NCBI RefSeq assembly: GCF_900101825.1
Contig: NZ_FNAG01000011.1
Location: 1 to 64,000, forward strand
Length of the DNA: 64,000 bases
DNA from: Aquimonas voraii
Lineage (GTDB): Bacteria > Pseudomonadota > Gammaproteobacteria > Xanthomonadales > Xanthomonadaceae
Direction: 5' to 3'
In this document: in pieces, positions 47,495-55,580 of the stretch
How the letters are laid out: each line of letters starts with the position of its first letter
Numbering within the stretch: position 1 is the stretch's first letter
Notes under the pieces: generated by a model
What the model was told of the DNA's origin: nothing
Database searches by the model: none
What the model saw: the letters and a program-made list of their open reading frames with translations, nothing else
Program-made: the position numbers and the translations under genes

Positions 47495-48766
47495 TTATTC
47501 AAAGCCATCCGCAAAGACCAGGTTCTGAAATTCGAATGCGCCTACGTCCACAGTTGCTACCCCATTCCCATCACCATCATCGATTCTGCGTTTTCCATCG
47601 ATATCGCTAGCCGTGGACACGTAGTCATTGAAACCGCGATCCACACCCAGAGAGGTCGCTGAAAGCATGAAACTGCTTGGCTCGAACGTAGGCACCCCGG
47701 CGAAATTATCATCACTACCAAGCGCATTCGAACAAAGCCCCGCGAATTCGGAACTGCCTCCGCTGTCGATCATGTTGTTGCGAATCACCGGAGGAAATGG
47801 ATCATTGAAATTTCCGCAGCTCACCACGCCACTAGTGGCAGTGCTGTTGACCATCAAATTGTTGGCGATACGTGCGTTTCTATCATATCCATCGGCGTAA
47901 ACGGCTGCGCCTTGGGTGGCACTATTGTTGATCATGGTATTGCCGATGAGCCATACGCCTCGTTCGCCAGAAGGCACCAACCAGTATACCGCGCCGCCTC
48001 GGCCACCTGCAGATGAGGTAAAGTTGCCTTGAAACAGGTTGTTCTCAATGAGCGCGTCGGAGCTATTGACTGCCGCAATGCCGCCGCCTTCTAGCGGTGC
48101 CGAGTTATTGCGGATCGTGTTACCAATGATGCGAACTGGGCCGGATGCGAAAAGGTAAATCCCGCCGCCCGATAGAAAAGAGGGGGTGCTATTCCCTTCA
48201 ATCAAATTGCCGATGATCTCCGTGCAAAGAGAAGCCGAGCACCCATTGCCCCTCACTTCTATGCCGCCACCGCCTCCGCCGCCGCTGACCAATCCACTGT
48301 TTGTGTTGTTTCGAATAATGTTATGGCGAATTAGAGGGCTGGAAAAGCCGATGCTGATGCCGTTTCCGGTGCCGCCGCGATTGTTTTGGATGATGTTGTT
48401 AATGATCGTGGGGCTACCGTTGATGTCTATACCGCCTGCACCGGTGCTCACGCCGCCCTGAACCGTGAATCCATCTAGGACTGCGGCTCTATCGACATTT
48501 GTAAAAACAACAACTGCGCCGTTTCCACTTGTAGAGCCATCAATCACCGTGGAGCTAGCCCCAGACATGCTTCTTAGTTCAAGGTTCTTGTTGAACTGGA
48601 TGCGCTCTAGATAGGTGCCGGGAGCGACGTAAACAGTATCGCCAATGTTCGCGGCATTAATGGCTGCTTGGATGGTCGCAAAGTCTTGAGGAACCAACAG
48701 TGTGGCTGCGTCAATTGATGTAGAAGCCAGCAAAAATAAACTTAAACCAAACGTCGAATAACGCAT
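47495..48766 (-). CDS. Exported parallel beta-helix protein with choice-of-anchor Q-like end
   Basis: The 423-residue protein has a signal peptide (FGLSLFLLASTSIDA) and pectin-lyase-like repeats rich in NxI and NN steps (IINNIIQNN, IIGNLIEGN, LIENNLFQGN). DFATIQAAINAANIGDTVYVAPGTYLE is the usual first turn. The C-terminal block SDIDGKRRIDDGDGNGVATVDVGAFEF resembles choice-of-anchor Q domains. It ends FADGFE, a tail I know from exported Xanthomonadales proteins. GGAGTGAAGC precedes ATG 48766. Its DNA is clearly AT-richer than its neighbours, which suggests transfer. The substrate is unknown. Confidence 0.82.
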   Translation of the reverse strand: MRYSTFGLSLFLLASTSIDAATLLVPQDFATIQAAINAANIGDTVYVAPGTYLERIQFNKNLELRSMSGASSTVIDGSTSGNGAVVVFTNVDRAAVLDGFTVQGGVSTGAGGIDINGSPTIINNIIQNNRGGTGNGISIGFSSPLIRHNIIRNNTNSGLVSGGGGGGGIEVRGNGCSASLCTEIIGNLIEGNSTPSFLSGGGIYLFASGPVRIIGNTIRNNSAPLEGGGIAAVNSSDALIENNLFQGNFTSSAGGRGGAVYWLVPSGERGVWLIGNTMINNSATQGAAVYADGYDRNARIANNLMVNSTATSGVVSCGNFNDPFPPVIRNNMIDSGGSSEFAGLCSNALGSDDNFAGVPTFEPSSFMLSATSLGVDRGFNDYVSTASDIDGKRRIDDGDGNGVATVDVGAFEFQNLVFADGFE

Positions 48767-49220
48767 GCTTCACTCCAAAAGTAAGAAACAACCGTAAATG
48801 CTAGCGGCATTCTGTGCGCGTAGCTCTCGCCAAAAACCTTTGCTCAGTGCGAAGTCGTCTGGTGGAATGCCTCGCGCACAAATTCAAGCAGCAGTGGGTC
48901 TGTGTGACTGCAGATCATTCGCCGAGCGCTATCCAAGAACCACGCTCGCAGCCGGTTTATTTGAAGCGCGCGATCGGAAGCGCACCGTCGTGCAAGAAGT
49001 ATGGGGACTTCAAACAACTTGGCCCGGCACCTTAACGGGCAGTCGGCGGCGGGTCAAGGGATCGGTGTGCCTGTGTTGAGGGCGGCGTTGAGGAGTCTTC
49101 CGGTGGCTTGATGGGGGCAGAATCAGATACGAATCGCTACATTCCTCTTCAGCTGGCTGGTCTCAGTCTGACGAGCAGCACTCCCCGCACGAGTTAAAGC
49201 TGTCCCGATCCGAACCCGCC
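48767..49220. other. Gap upstream of the rhs fragment, no gene supported
   Basis: About 450 bp hold only short open frames (such as 48814-49035) without recognisable family sequence or good ribosome binding sites. The left part carries the promoter region of the beta-helix gene. It may contain decayed remnants of mobile or rhs DNA. Confidence 0.5.
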
Positions 49221-49310
49221 CGCTCTCTGACAACCCGCCTCACCAATTCGCGCTCGGCTAGCGGCTGATTTCGGAGCCGCGCCGGCCGCAAAATCCGCGA
49301 GAGCGGCCCG
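49221..49310 (+). repeat. Boundary sequence copy A upstream of rhs fragment
   Basis: CGCTCTCTGACAAC (49221-49234), GCTGATT (49264-49270), GGCCGC (49284-49289) and GAGCGG (49301-49306) recur in the same order and nearly the same spacing at 55493-55577. Both copies run straight into rhs coding sequence in the same codon phase after an in-frame TGA. Confidence 0.65.
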
Positions 49311-49358
49311 CGCCCGGGCCAGTTCGTCGACTACACGCTGGACGCGGCCGGCAACCGC

Positions 49359-52300
49359 GTGGGCATCAGCGATGCCGCGGGTCGCGACATCGTCAACACC
49401 TTCGATGCGCTGAACCGTCTGGAGACCAGCACCGACGGCATCGGCCTGATCGAGCGTCTGCGCTACGACGCCGACAGCCGCGTGCTCTCGCGCGAGAACG
49501 GCCGCGGCGAGGTGACGGGTTTCGAGTACAACGCCCTCGGCCACGAGATCCTGCGCACGCTGCCGCCGAACCAGAGCGGCGCGCGCGAGCTTGAGTTCGA
49601 GCCCGGCATCCACGGCGAGGTGCTGGCCGAGACCGACGCCAACGGCAACACCACCACGCACAGCTACGACGGCCTGGGCCGCCGCGTGCTCAGCACCCTG
49701 CCGGCGGTGCCGGCCGGGCCGGACAGCGGCAACACCCGCCGCTGGAGCTACGACCGCGTCGGCAACCTGCTGAGCCACACCGACGCGGCCGACCGCGCCA
49801 CCACCTGGCGCTACAGCCCGCGCAACCAGCGCATCGAGCAGACCGACCCGAGCCCGCCGGGCCATACCCAGACCTGGGACTACGACGTCGCCGACAACCT
49901 GCAGCGCCACGTCGACCGCCGCGGCATCGTCCACACCCAGCGCCACGACGGCGAGAACCGGGTGATCGAGCGCACGCGCGACGGCCTGCGCATCGAAGCC
50001 CTGGCCTACGACGGCCCGGGCCGGGTGCAAAAGCGCACCGACGCGCGCGACGAAGACACGACCTACACCTACGACCCTGCGGGCAGTGTGCTCACCGAAA
50101 CCCGAGCGTTAGGCTTTGTGCAGCGCTGGACCTATTGGCCCTGGGGCAGCCCGAAGACCCACACCGACGCCGACGGCCTCGTCCGCAGCTTCGAGTACGA
50201 CGCCCGCCAGCGCCTCACGAAAGAAACCGACCCCGCCGGCGCCATCACCACCCACGGCTACGACCTTGCCGACCACCGCACGCGGACCACGCGCCCCGGC
50301 GCGGCTGAGTGGACCTACGCCTTTGATGCCGACGGCAAGCTGATCGAAGTCGAGAGCCCCGAGGGCCACCGCACCGTCTACGAGCACGACGCCCACGGCA
50401 ACCGCACCGTCCAGCGCAACGCCGGCGGCATCGTCACCCGCTTCGCCTACGACGCCCGCCACCGCGTCACCGCCATCGACCACCCGATCGGCGGCGACGA
50501 GGGCTTTGCCTACAACGGCGAGGGCGAACTCACCGCCCACACCGACCGCGCCGGCCAGCGCATCGAGATCGAGCGCGACGGCCTGGGCCGCATCACCGAG
50601 CGTCGCTACACCGCCGCCGCCCCCGGCGACATCCACCGCGAAGTCTTCGCCCTCGACGGCGACGGCCGGCCGACCACGCTCAGCCAGTACGGCGCCGCCG
50701 ACGGCCCGCAGCACGTGCAGCGCCGCTACGACGGCCAGGGCCGCCTGATCGAAGAAGACGACCGCTTCAACCAGCGCAGCACCTGGACCTACGATGAGGC
50801 CGGCAACCGCCTGAGCCTGACCGACCCGGCCGGCACCACGACCACCGCGCCCGACCGCCTCAACCGCATCGCCCGCCAGACCACGGCCGCGGGCAGCACG
50901 GAACTCAGCTACAGCAGCGCCGGCCGCCTGCAACAGATCACCCACCCGAACGGCGCGCGCAGCGAAACCCGCTACGACGCCGCCGGCCGCATCGAGCGCA
51001 TCACCCACTACCAGGGCAGCAGCGAAGTCGCACGCTTCGAATACACCTACGACGCGCGCGGCAACAGAATCGAAGAGCGCCGCATCGACGCCAGTGGCAC
51101 CCAGCACACGACCTACGACTACGACCGGGACGACCGCCTCACCGGCACCACCGTCACCGCACCCGGCGGCAGCGTCACCGAAACCCGCTACACGCTGGAC
51201 GACGTCGGCAACCGGGCGCGAGAAGTCGTACGCCGCAACGGCGCCACCGTCAGCGACATCGCCTACACCTACCAGGCCCACCAGCGCCTGACCGAAGCCC
51301 GCGACAGCGTCAGCGGGGTCCTCACCGAGTACGCCTACGACGCCCGCGGCCACCTGGTGAGCGAAACCCGCAACGGCCAAACCACCACCTACCGCCCGAA
51401 CGCGCAGGACCGCCTCGCCACCCTGACCCTGCCCGGCGCGCCGCCGGTGCAAATCGACTACGCCTACGACAGCGAAGGCAAACGCGTCGAACGCCGCACC
51501 CCGACCGAACTGACCCGCTTCGGCTGGGACGGCGAGACGCTACGCCGCGAAACCAACGCCGCGAACAACGTCATCGAAGCGCACGACTGGGCGGCGGGCA
51601 GAATCCTCAGCAGCCGGCGACTCAACGACACCCGCTACGCCCAGCACGACGCGCTCAGAAGCCCGATCCGCTGGAGCCAAAGCACCGGCGCCGAACAAGG
51701 TCAACTGCGCTACGACGCCTGGGGCGAAACCACCGAAACGAGCCCCGACCTCCCGCGCATCGCCTACACCGGCCACTACCGGGAGCGCGAAGGCGGCAGC
51801 TACTACGCGCAGCAGCGGAACTACCGGCCGGGGTTGGGGCGGTTCAATCGAATCGACCCGTGGTCGGGCAACGAAACCAACCCGATCACGCTGAACAAGT
51901 ACCTGTATCCGAACGGGAATCCGCTGGCTTACATCGATCCGGATGGCTTGCGCTCGGTCAGCACGATGATCGACGACGCGGCCGAAGGCTGTGGCCCAGT
52001 GAGCTGTGCCGGATGGGCAATGCTGTACGGCGCGTACCACGTCGGCACGCTCGGCTTCGCCGGCATTCACGACCCTGCGCGCGATGCCTACAGCGCGGGA
52101 GAGATTGATGGCACGCAGTACGCCACCCATACCGCTGGGGCCTTGGCGATCACCGCCGTCAGCGCGACAGGCGTCGGCAGCGGCGCCCGGGTCGTTGCGG
52201 GTGCGACCACAGTAGTTGGACGAGTAGGGGCAGGCGCGGCAGTTGGTGCGGCCACGGGCGGCGGCCTCGACGCAGCAACCCAAGGCCTGTCCATCGCGAC

Positions 52301-53012
52301 CGGCGTGCAGGAAGGCTACGATCTGAACCGGACGCGAAACGCCACGCTGTTGGGCGGCGCGCTGGGCGGGAGCGTTGCGGGTGCGGGCCACTTGGTCCAG
52401 AGCCGACAGCAGGCGTCAGCGCTGAGTGCGGAGGCTGCGGCTCGACGTGTCGTTCGGACGCCCTCGGACGGCGCTGAGCGGCTCGCAGTGCAGCAGGGCA
52501 AGCCAATAGTTGTCACAGAAAATGCGGAGTCCTTGGATGCAGCGGTGTTCGGGCCGACGATCGGAAAGTCCGAATACAGGGATTGGGCAGCGTTCAATGC
52601 TGAAGCATATCGGCGCTATCAGTCCTATGTGGACGATGCGTACGATGCAGCCATCGCGGCAGAGAGCGAAGGGCTGTTGAGGGGAAACAAAAACACCCGT
52701 ATTGGAGACTTTGTCGACCGACAGAGTCGAGATGAGTTTCTCGACTGGCTTGCGTCAGAGGGCATCTCTGAGGGGGCGGAAAGCGTGATAAAGGTGAATC
52801 GATGGTTGCGGGACCCCGCAGGTACGGGGAATTATGTACGGCCTGATATTCAACTGCCTGGAATAATCATGGATGCGACGGTTGGAAGAAAGCCGCCAGG
52901 GACTTTGCAGGTCATGAAGAATGCTCTCTATTCAAATGGATTGCCAACTACGGTAGTCCGACCAAGTCAGCGTAGTGGCAGTTGTACGGTTTTGGGGTGC
53001 TCGGATCAATGA
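49359..53012 (+). CDS. 5'-truncated RHS protein with C-terminal toxin-like tip
   Basis: The frame is open from 49269 without an ATG; GTG 49359 is the first usual start and gives 1217 residues. Residues 1-830 are YD/RHS repeats (YDAAGRIERITH, YDARGNR, YTYQAHQRL), which form the cocoon-like shell. The core ends with NYRPGLGRFNRIDPWSG then NPLAYIDPDGL. The roughly 350-residue variable tip has a Gly/Ala-rich stretch, then a domain ending RPDIQL...MDATVGRK (D1163, D1172, K1178) and TVVRPSQ, which resembles PD-(D/E)XK nuclease-type RHS tips. The tip DNA is AT-richer. The N-terminal part of a normal Rhs protein is missing. Confidence 0.85.
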   Translation: MGISDAAGRDIVNTFDALNRLETSTDGIGLIERLRYDADSRVLSRENGRGEVTGFEYNALGHEILRTLPPNQSGARELEFEPGIHGEVLAETDANGNTTTHSYDGLGRRVLSTLPAVPAGPDSGNTRRWSYDRVGNLLSHTDAADRATTWRYSPRNQRIEQTDPSPPGHTQTWDYDVADNLQRHVDRRGIVHTQRHDGENRVIERTRDGLRIEALAYDGPGRVQKRTDARDEDTTYTYDPAGSVLTETRALGFVQRWTYWPWGSPKTHTDADGLVRSFEYDARQRLTKETDPAGAITTHGYDLADHRTRTTRPGAAEWTYAFDADGKLIEVESPEGHRTVYEHDAHGNRTVQRNAGGIVTRFAYDARHRVTAIDHPIGGDEGFAYNGEGELTAHTDRAGQRIEIERDGLGRITERRYTAAAPGDIHREVFALDGDGRPTTLSQYGAADGPQHVQRRYDGQGRLIEEDDRFNQRSTWTYDEAGNRLSLTDPAGTTTTAPDRLNRIARQTTAAGSTELSYSSAGRLQQITHPNGARSETRYDAAGRIERITHYQGSSEVARFEYTYDARGNRIEERRIDASGTQHTTYDYDRDDRLTGTTVTAPGGSVTETRYTLDDVGNRAREVVRRNGATVSDIAYTYQAHQRLTEARDSVSGVLTEYAYDARGHLVSETRNGQTTTYRPNAQDRLATLTLPGAPPVQIDYAYDSEGKRVERRTPTELTRFGWDGETLRRETNAANNVIEAHDWAAGRILSSRRLNDTRYAQHDALRSPIRWSQSTGAEQGQLRYDAWGETTETSPDLPRIAYTGHYREREGGSYYAQQRNYRPGLGRFNRIDPWSGNETNPITLNKYLYPNGNPLAYIDPDGLRSVSTMIDDAAEGCGPVSCAGWAMLYGAYHVGTLGFAGIHDPARDAYSAGEIDGTQYATHTAGALAITAVSATGVGSGARVVAGATTVVGRVGAGAAVGAATGGGLDAATQGLSIATGVQEGYDLNRTRNATLLGGALGGSVAGAGHLVQSRQQASALSAEAAARRVVRTPSDGAERLAVQQGKPIVVTENAESLDAAVFGPTIGKSEYRDWAAFNAEAYRRYQSYVDDAYDAAIAAESEGLLRGNKNTRIGDFVDRQSRDEFLDWLASEGISEGAESVIKVNRWLRDPAGTGNYVRPDIQLPGIIMDATVGRKPPGTLQVMKNALYSNGLPTTVVRPSQRSGSCTVLGCSDQ
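50426..51306 (+). repeat. Direct repeat of rhs core, copy 1
   Basis: This 881-bp stretch is colinear, without net gaps, with 55584-56464 (constant offset 5158). By eye the translated copies differ at about 27 of 293 residues. Confidence 0.85.
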
Positions 53013-53320
53013 CTCGCTATGTTCGTTCGCTACGTGGACTGCGCGACTTTATCGCTACCGTTGTTTTGAGCGCGCCGGACAGATTTCGGTATAGAGATCA
53101 TCGTCCAGAAGATGATCAGCTCTCACTTGATCGAGCTTTCGCTGAGCTTCGTGCTGGATTGGAGTTTGTCGAGCCCAGGGCAGAAGATGCGGAACTACAC
53201 GCGCGTTTGATTGCAACGCTGGATGCATCGAAGTCAGCCTATCTTGCCGGGGAGCGCAAAAAGGGGGCCCACCTATTGCAGGATTTTCAGGACATGATTT
53301 TTGGTCCTCAAGAGCCGTGA
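53009..53320 (+). CDS. Putative immunity protein of the rhs tip
   Basis: The 103-residue acidic, helical protein (MTRYVRSLRGLRDFIATVVLSAPDRFRYRDH) starts within the rhs stop (ATGA, 53009-53012). Such coupling is typical for the cognate immunity gene of a polymorphic toxin. I recognise no family. It has no signal peptide, which fits protection of the cytoplasm from a nuclease-type toxin. The function rests on position only. Confidence 0.6.
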   Translation: MTRYVRSLRGLRDFIATVVLSAPDRFRYRDHRPEDDQLSLDRAFAELRAGLEFVEPRAEDAELHARLIATLDASKSAYLAGERKKGAHLLQDFQDMIFGPQEP

Positions 53321-53511
53321 GGGTGGACTCCGAAGGCTGGGTGCACTTAGGTGTAAGGTTTCGGACGATCAAGAAGCTGCCTGGCGAAGAGTCTCCAAGA
53401 TTGCTCAAGTTCCAAGAAATGGCGCTTCTTGCAAAGAAGGCTGCACTTGATGCTTTGCGGGCGCACTCGCCTCCTGAGACCGCCGTCTCCATCTTGAGGG
53501 CAAGTCAGTGA
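53317..53511 (+). CDS. Small coupled gene, unknown
   Basis: The 64-residue product (MRVDSEGWVHLGVRFRTIKKLPGEESPRLLKFQEMALLAKKAALDALRAHS) starts with GTG inside the preceding stop (GTGA, 53317-53320) and itself ends in GTGA with the next gene. Overlaps on both sides suggest it is translated. No family is recognised. It could be an accessory to the immunity protein or a fragment of one. Confidence 0.5.
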   Translation: MRVDSEGWVHLGVRFRTIKKLPGEESPRLLKFQEMALLAKKAALDALRAHSPPETAVSILRASQ

Positions 53512-54146
53512 TCCCCCAGGTCTTTTGCGGACGGTTTGCGCCAGTGACGTTCTGTTGTGCGTTCGTGAAGCTTCGGTTTGACGACCTAGTGCGCGAGTAT
53601 CTTGAGCTTCTTCGGAGGAACTTTCCTGAGGCGCGCGTCGATTTGCACAATGAGCCTTTAGAGGCGGTGCTACAGAGTTTTGAGCCGCTGGTTTCGCCAA
53701 TGACTCGTGAACTGTTGGTTTCGACTGATTCGGATTGGACCGTGATCTTTGGGAGCAGCGTTGGGCTTTCTGACTGTTTCACGGTCTCAGCGATGTGCGC
53801 GCGCTTTCTTTCTGTGGACGCTTTCGCAGTTGTTAATGCTCCGGATCGCATGGATCAAGTCCGAGATGGTGCCGTAAACGTCTATCGATCTATGCAGTTC
53901 CAGTACTACAGCGCGCGAGCAGAAGAGCCGACGCGGACGATTGTGTCTTCGAACGACGGTGGTCGCTGGGTGTTTATCGACCAAGGCACGCCCTTCGAGT
54001 TCGAGGATGCTGCGAAGTATTTGTCAAAGAGAGTTAGGGCTCGTATCGGTCCTCAAGATATCGAGGTCGCGTGCAATTACTTTGGTGTGAGTCTCGCTAA
54101 GGGAGATTATTTCGGATCTCGCAGTGCGATGGTTGCTCGTAATTAG
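53508..54146 (+). CDS. Hypothetical protein, possible second immunity protein
   Basis: The 212-residue protein starts GTG at 53508, overlapping the previous stop. Its core DSDWTVIFGSSVGLSDCFTVSAMCARFL and SSNDGGRWVFIDQGTPFEFEDAAKYLSKRVRARIG resembles orphan proteins found beside polymorphic toxins, in which the NDGGRWxF block recurs; this is from memory. It has no signal peptide or membrane segment. Base composition is AT-rich like the toxin tip. Function is unproven. Confidence 0.6.
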   Translation: MIPQVFCGRFAPVTFCCAFVKLRFDDLVREYLELLRRNFPEARVDLHNEPLEAVLQSFEPLVSPMTRELLVSTDSDWTVIFGSSVGLSDCFTVSAMCARFLSVDAFAVVNAPDRMDQVRDGAVNVYRSMQFQYYSARAEEPTRTIVSSNDGGRWVFIDQGTPFEFEDAAKYLSKRVRARIGPQDIEVACNYFGVSLAKGDYFGSRSAMVARN

Positions 54147-54378
54147 CCAATTCCAAATGCACGGGTTATGGCTTACAGTGAAGCGCAGCGGACGCTGGGC
54201 ATCACTATCGCGTGACGTAGACGAATCTACGGGTTCATCGACTAGAAAGAGATTGATGGCAGCGAACTACCCGAGCATTTCGCGCGCAAGGCACTCAGTG
54301 AAAGCTGTCGGGATCGGTGGTGCAGCAGCTGTTGATGTTGCGTTGCCTTGAATAAGCCTGCGACATCAGGGTGCCACG

Positions 54379-54792
54379 ATGAGTGGCGTGGTTGTGCCTG
54401 AGGATAAGCGCATGATCGAAGAAATCATCGAGTTTGCGATTAGGCCCGTTGTCGTCAGACTCAGTGAAGAAGCTTCCCAATCAATCAGCTTGAAGGTGGT
54501 CTTCATGGGCGCGGATCGGGTTGTGGCCAACGACCTGCTGCTAGAAGCTCCGATCAGTGGCGGCTCGATTGCTGCAAGTGGTGAAGTGAGGATCATCCTC
54601 AAAGATTCGGATTACCCTTGTGGTTTCATTGTCGAGGCAATCCTTGATGGTTTTTCTCCAGAGACAGGATTTTCGGGTTTCTCGATGCGCGGCAAATTAA
54701 AGGTGGAAGATGAGGTGCCGCGGGTGAAGTTGATCGCGTATTCCCATCGCTACAAAGTGCGGGAGTGGAGTCGAGATTTCCGCTTTAAGTGA
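54379..54792 (+). CDS. Orphan hypothetical protein
   Basis: The 137-residue product (MSGVVVPEDKRMIEEIIEFAIRPVVVRLSEEASQ) alternates beta-like stretches (VRIILKDSDYPCGFIVEAIL) and has no signal peptide. A CAGGG site lies 9 bases upstream of ATG 54379. It stands between rhs modules, where orphan immunity genes of earlier toxin tips collect. I recognise no family. Confidence 0.5.
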   Translation: MSGVVVPEDKRMIEEIIEFAIRPVVVRLSEEASQSISLKVVFMGADRVVANDLLLEAPISGGSIAASGEVRIILKDSDYPCGFIVEAILDGFSPETGFSGFSMRGKLKVEDEVPRVKLIAYSHRYKVREWSRDFRFK

Positions 54793-54875
54793 CTGTCTTG
54801 GGGCGATGATTTCAGTTCTCAACTGCAGGGTCCCAGCTGACTTAAGCCTGCGATCGGCGATCTCGCCAGGTCAAG

Positions 54876-55184
54876 ATGCAAATGAATGCTGGTGCCCTCT
54901 TCTGGGGTGTCTGGGACGTCTCAGTTGGTTCCATTGAGGGTGCAGGAATGAGGACTGTAAAATTGCTCTCGCAAGAGCACCAGTTCGCGCTTACTGAGGG
55001 CGGTGGCGGAGGTTTGTTTTTGGAGGTTCTTTGCGGTGGATTCGCAATGTATGAGCTTGAAATGAAGCTAAACGACGAGGAAATCGAAAGGTTTCGCGCG
55101 GTCGGAGTAGATTTTCTGGCGAGCCTCGCGAACGAGATTAGGAGAAAATCGCCCGAGCTAGTGGCTAGATTGAAGGAAAGATAG
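54876..55184 (+). CDS. Orphan hypothetical protein
   Basis: The 102-residue product starts MQMNAGALFWGVWDVSVGSIEG, has a glycine-rich loop (LTEGGGGGLFLEVL) and an acidic helical end (LNDEEIERFRAVGVDFLASLANEIRRK). No signal peptide is seen. Like its neighbours it is AT-rich and lies between two rhs fragments, so an orphan immunity role is possible but unproven. Confidence 0.5.
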   Translation: MQMNAGALFWGVWDVSVGSIEGAGMRTVKLLSQEHQFALTEGGGGGLFLEVLCGGFAMYELEMKLNDEEIERFRAVGVDFLASLANEIRRKSPELVARLKER

Positions 55185-55185
55185 G

Positions 55186-55470
55186 AAACGACAGCCTCCG
55201 CAGTTGACAGGGCTGCCTGTTCATTTGGCAAAGATTTCCGAGCATGGAAGTGATGATTTCCTGTATCTGTCCGATGCGCTCTCCACCAGGAGCGGGTGCG
55301 ATTCGAGTGGCGATTGACGAAGAACGATGGGTGGAGCTTTACAGATGCAGTGCGTTCTACTCGTATTGGTGAGGCTAGCGTGCTGGAGTGGCACAACAAA
55401 GAACTCTCCCAAGAGGAAGTCAGTCGTTGGCTGCAGCGCCAATCCAGCGATCACAGATAGGATCAGTGTC
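55186..55470 (+). pseudogene. Frameshifted coding remnant
   Basis: Two protein-like segments lie in adjacent frames: one in the 55186 frame (GLPVHLAKISEHGSDDFLYLSDALSTR) and one in the 55257 frame (FEWRLTKNDGWSFTDAVRTRIGE, then VLEWHNKELSQEEVSRWLQRQSSDHR before TAG 55468-55470). A frameshift near 55285-55305 would join them. No start codon or family is recognised; it may be the end of a lost toxin or immunity gene. Confidence 0.4.
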
Positions 55471-55492
55471 GGGCCGAGCATTTGGCCGCGAC

Positions 55493-55580
55493 CGCTCTTT
55501 GACAACTTGCTCTGCCCCTCGCAATCGGCGTGATGCTGATTGCGAAGCCCGTTGGCCGCGTGTTCGCGCGCGAGCGGGGC
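55493..55580 (+). repeat. Boundary sequence copy B upstream of rhs fragment
   Basis: CGCTCTTTGACAAC (55493-55506), GCTGATT (55535-55541), GGCCGC (55554-55559) and GAGCGG (55572-55577) match copy A at 49221-49310 with spacing differences of one base. The copy is joined to a later point of the rhs core than copy A. Confidence 0.65.

Noticed and set aside
48798-49079. 93- and 73-residue frames upstream of the rhs fragment
   Set aside because: They overlap in different frames, lack ribosome binding sites and resemble no family I can recognise.
54124-54351. 75-residue frame between two orphan genes
   Set aside because: It overlaps the end of the 212-residue gene, has no ribosome binding site and shows no recognisable features.
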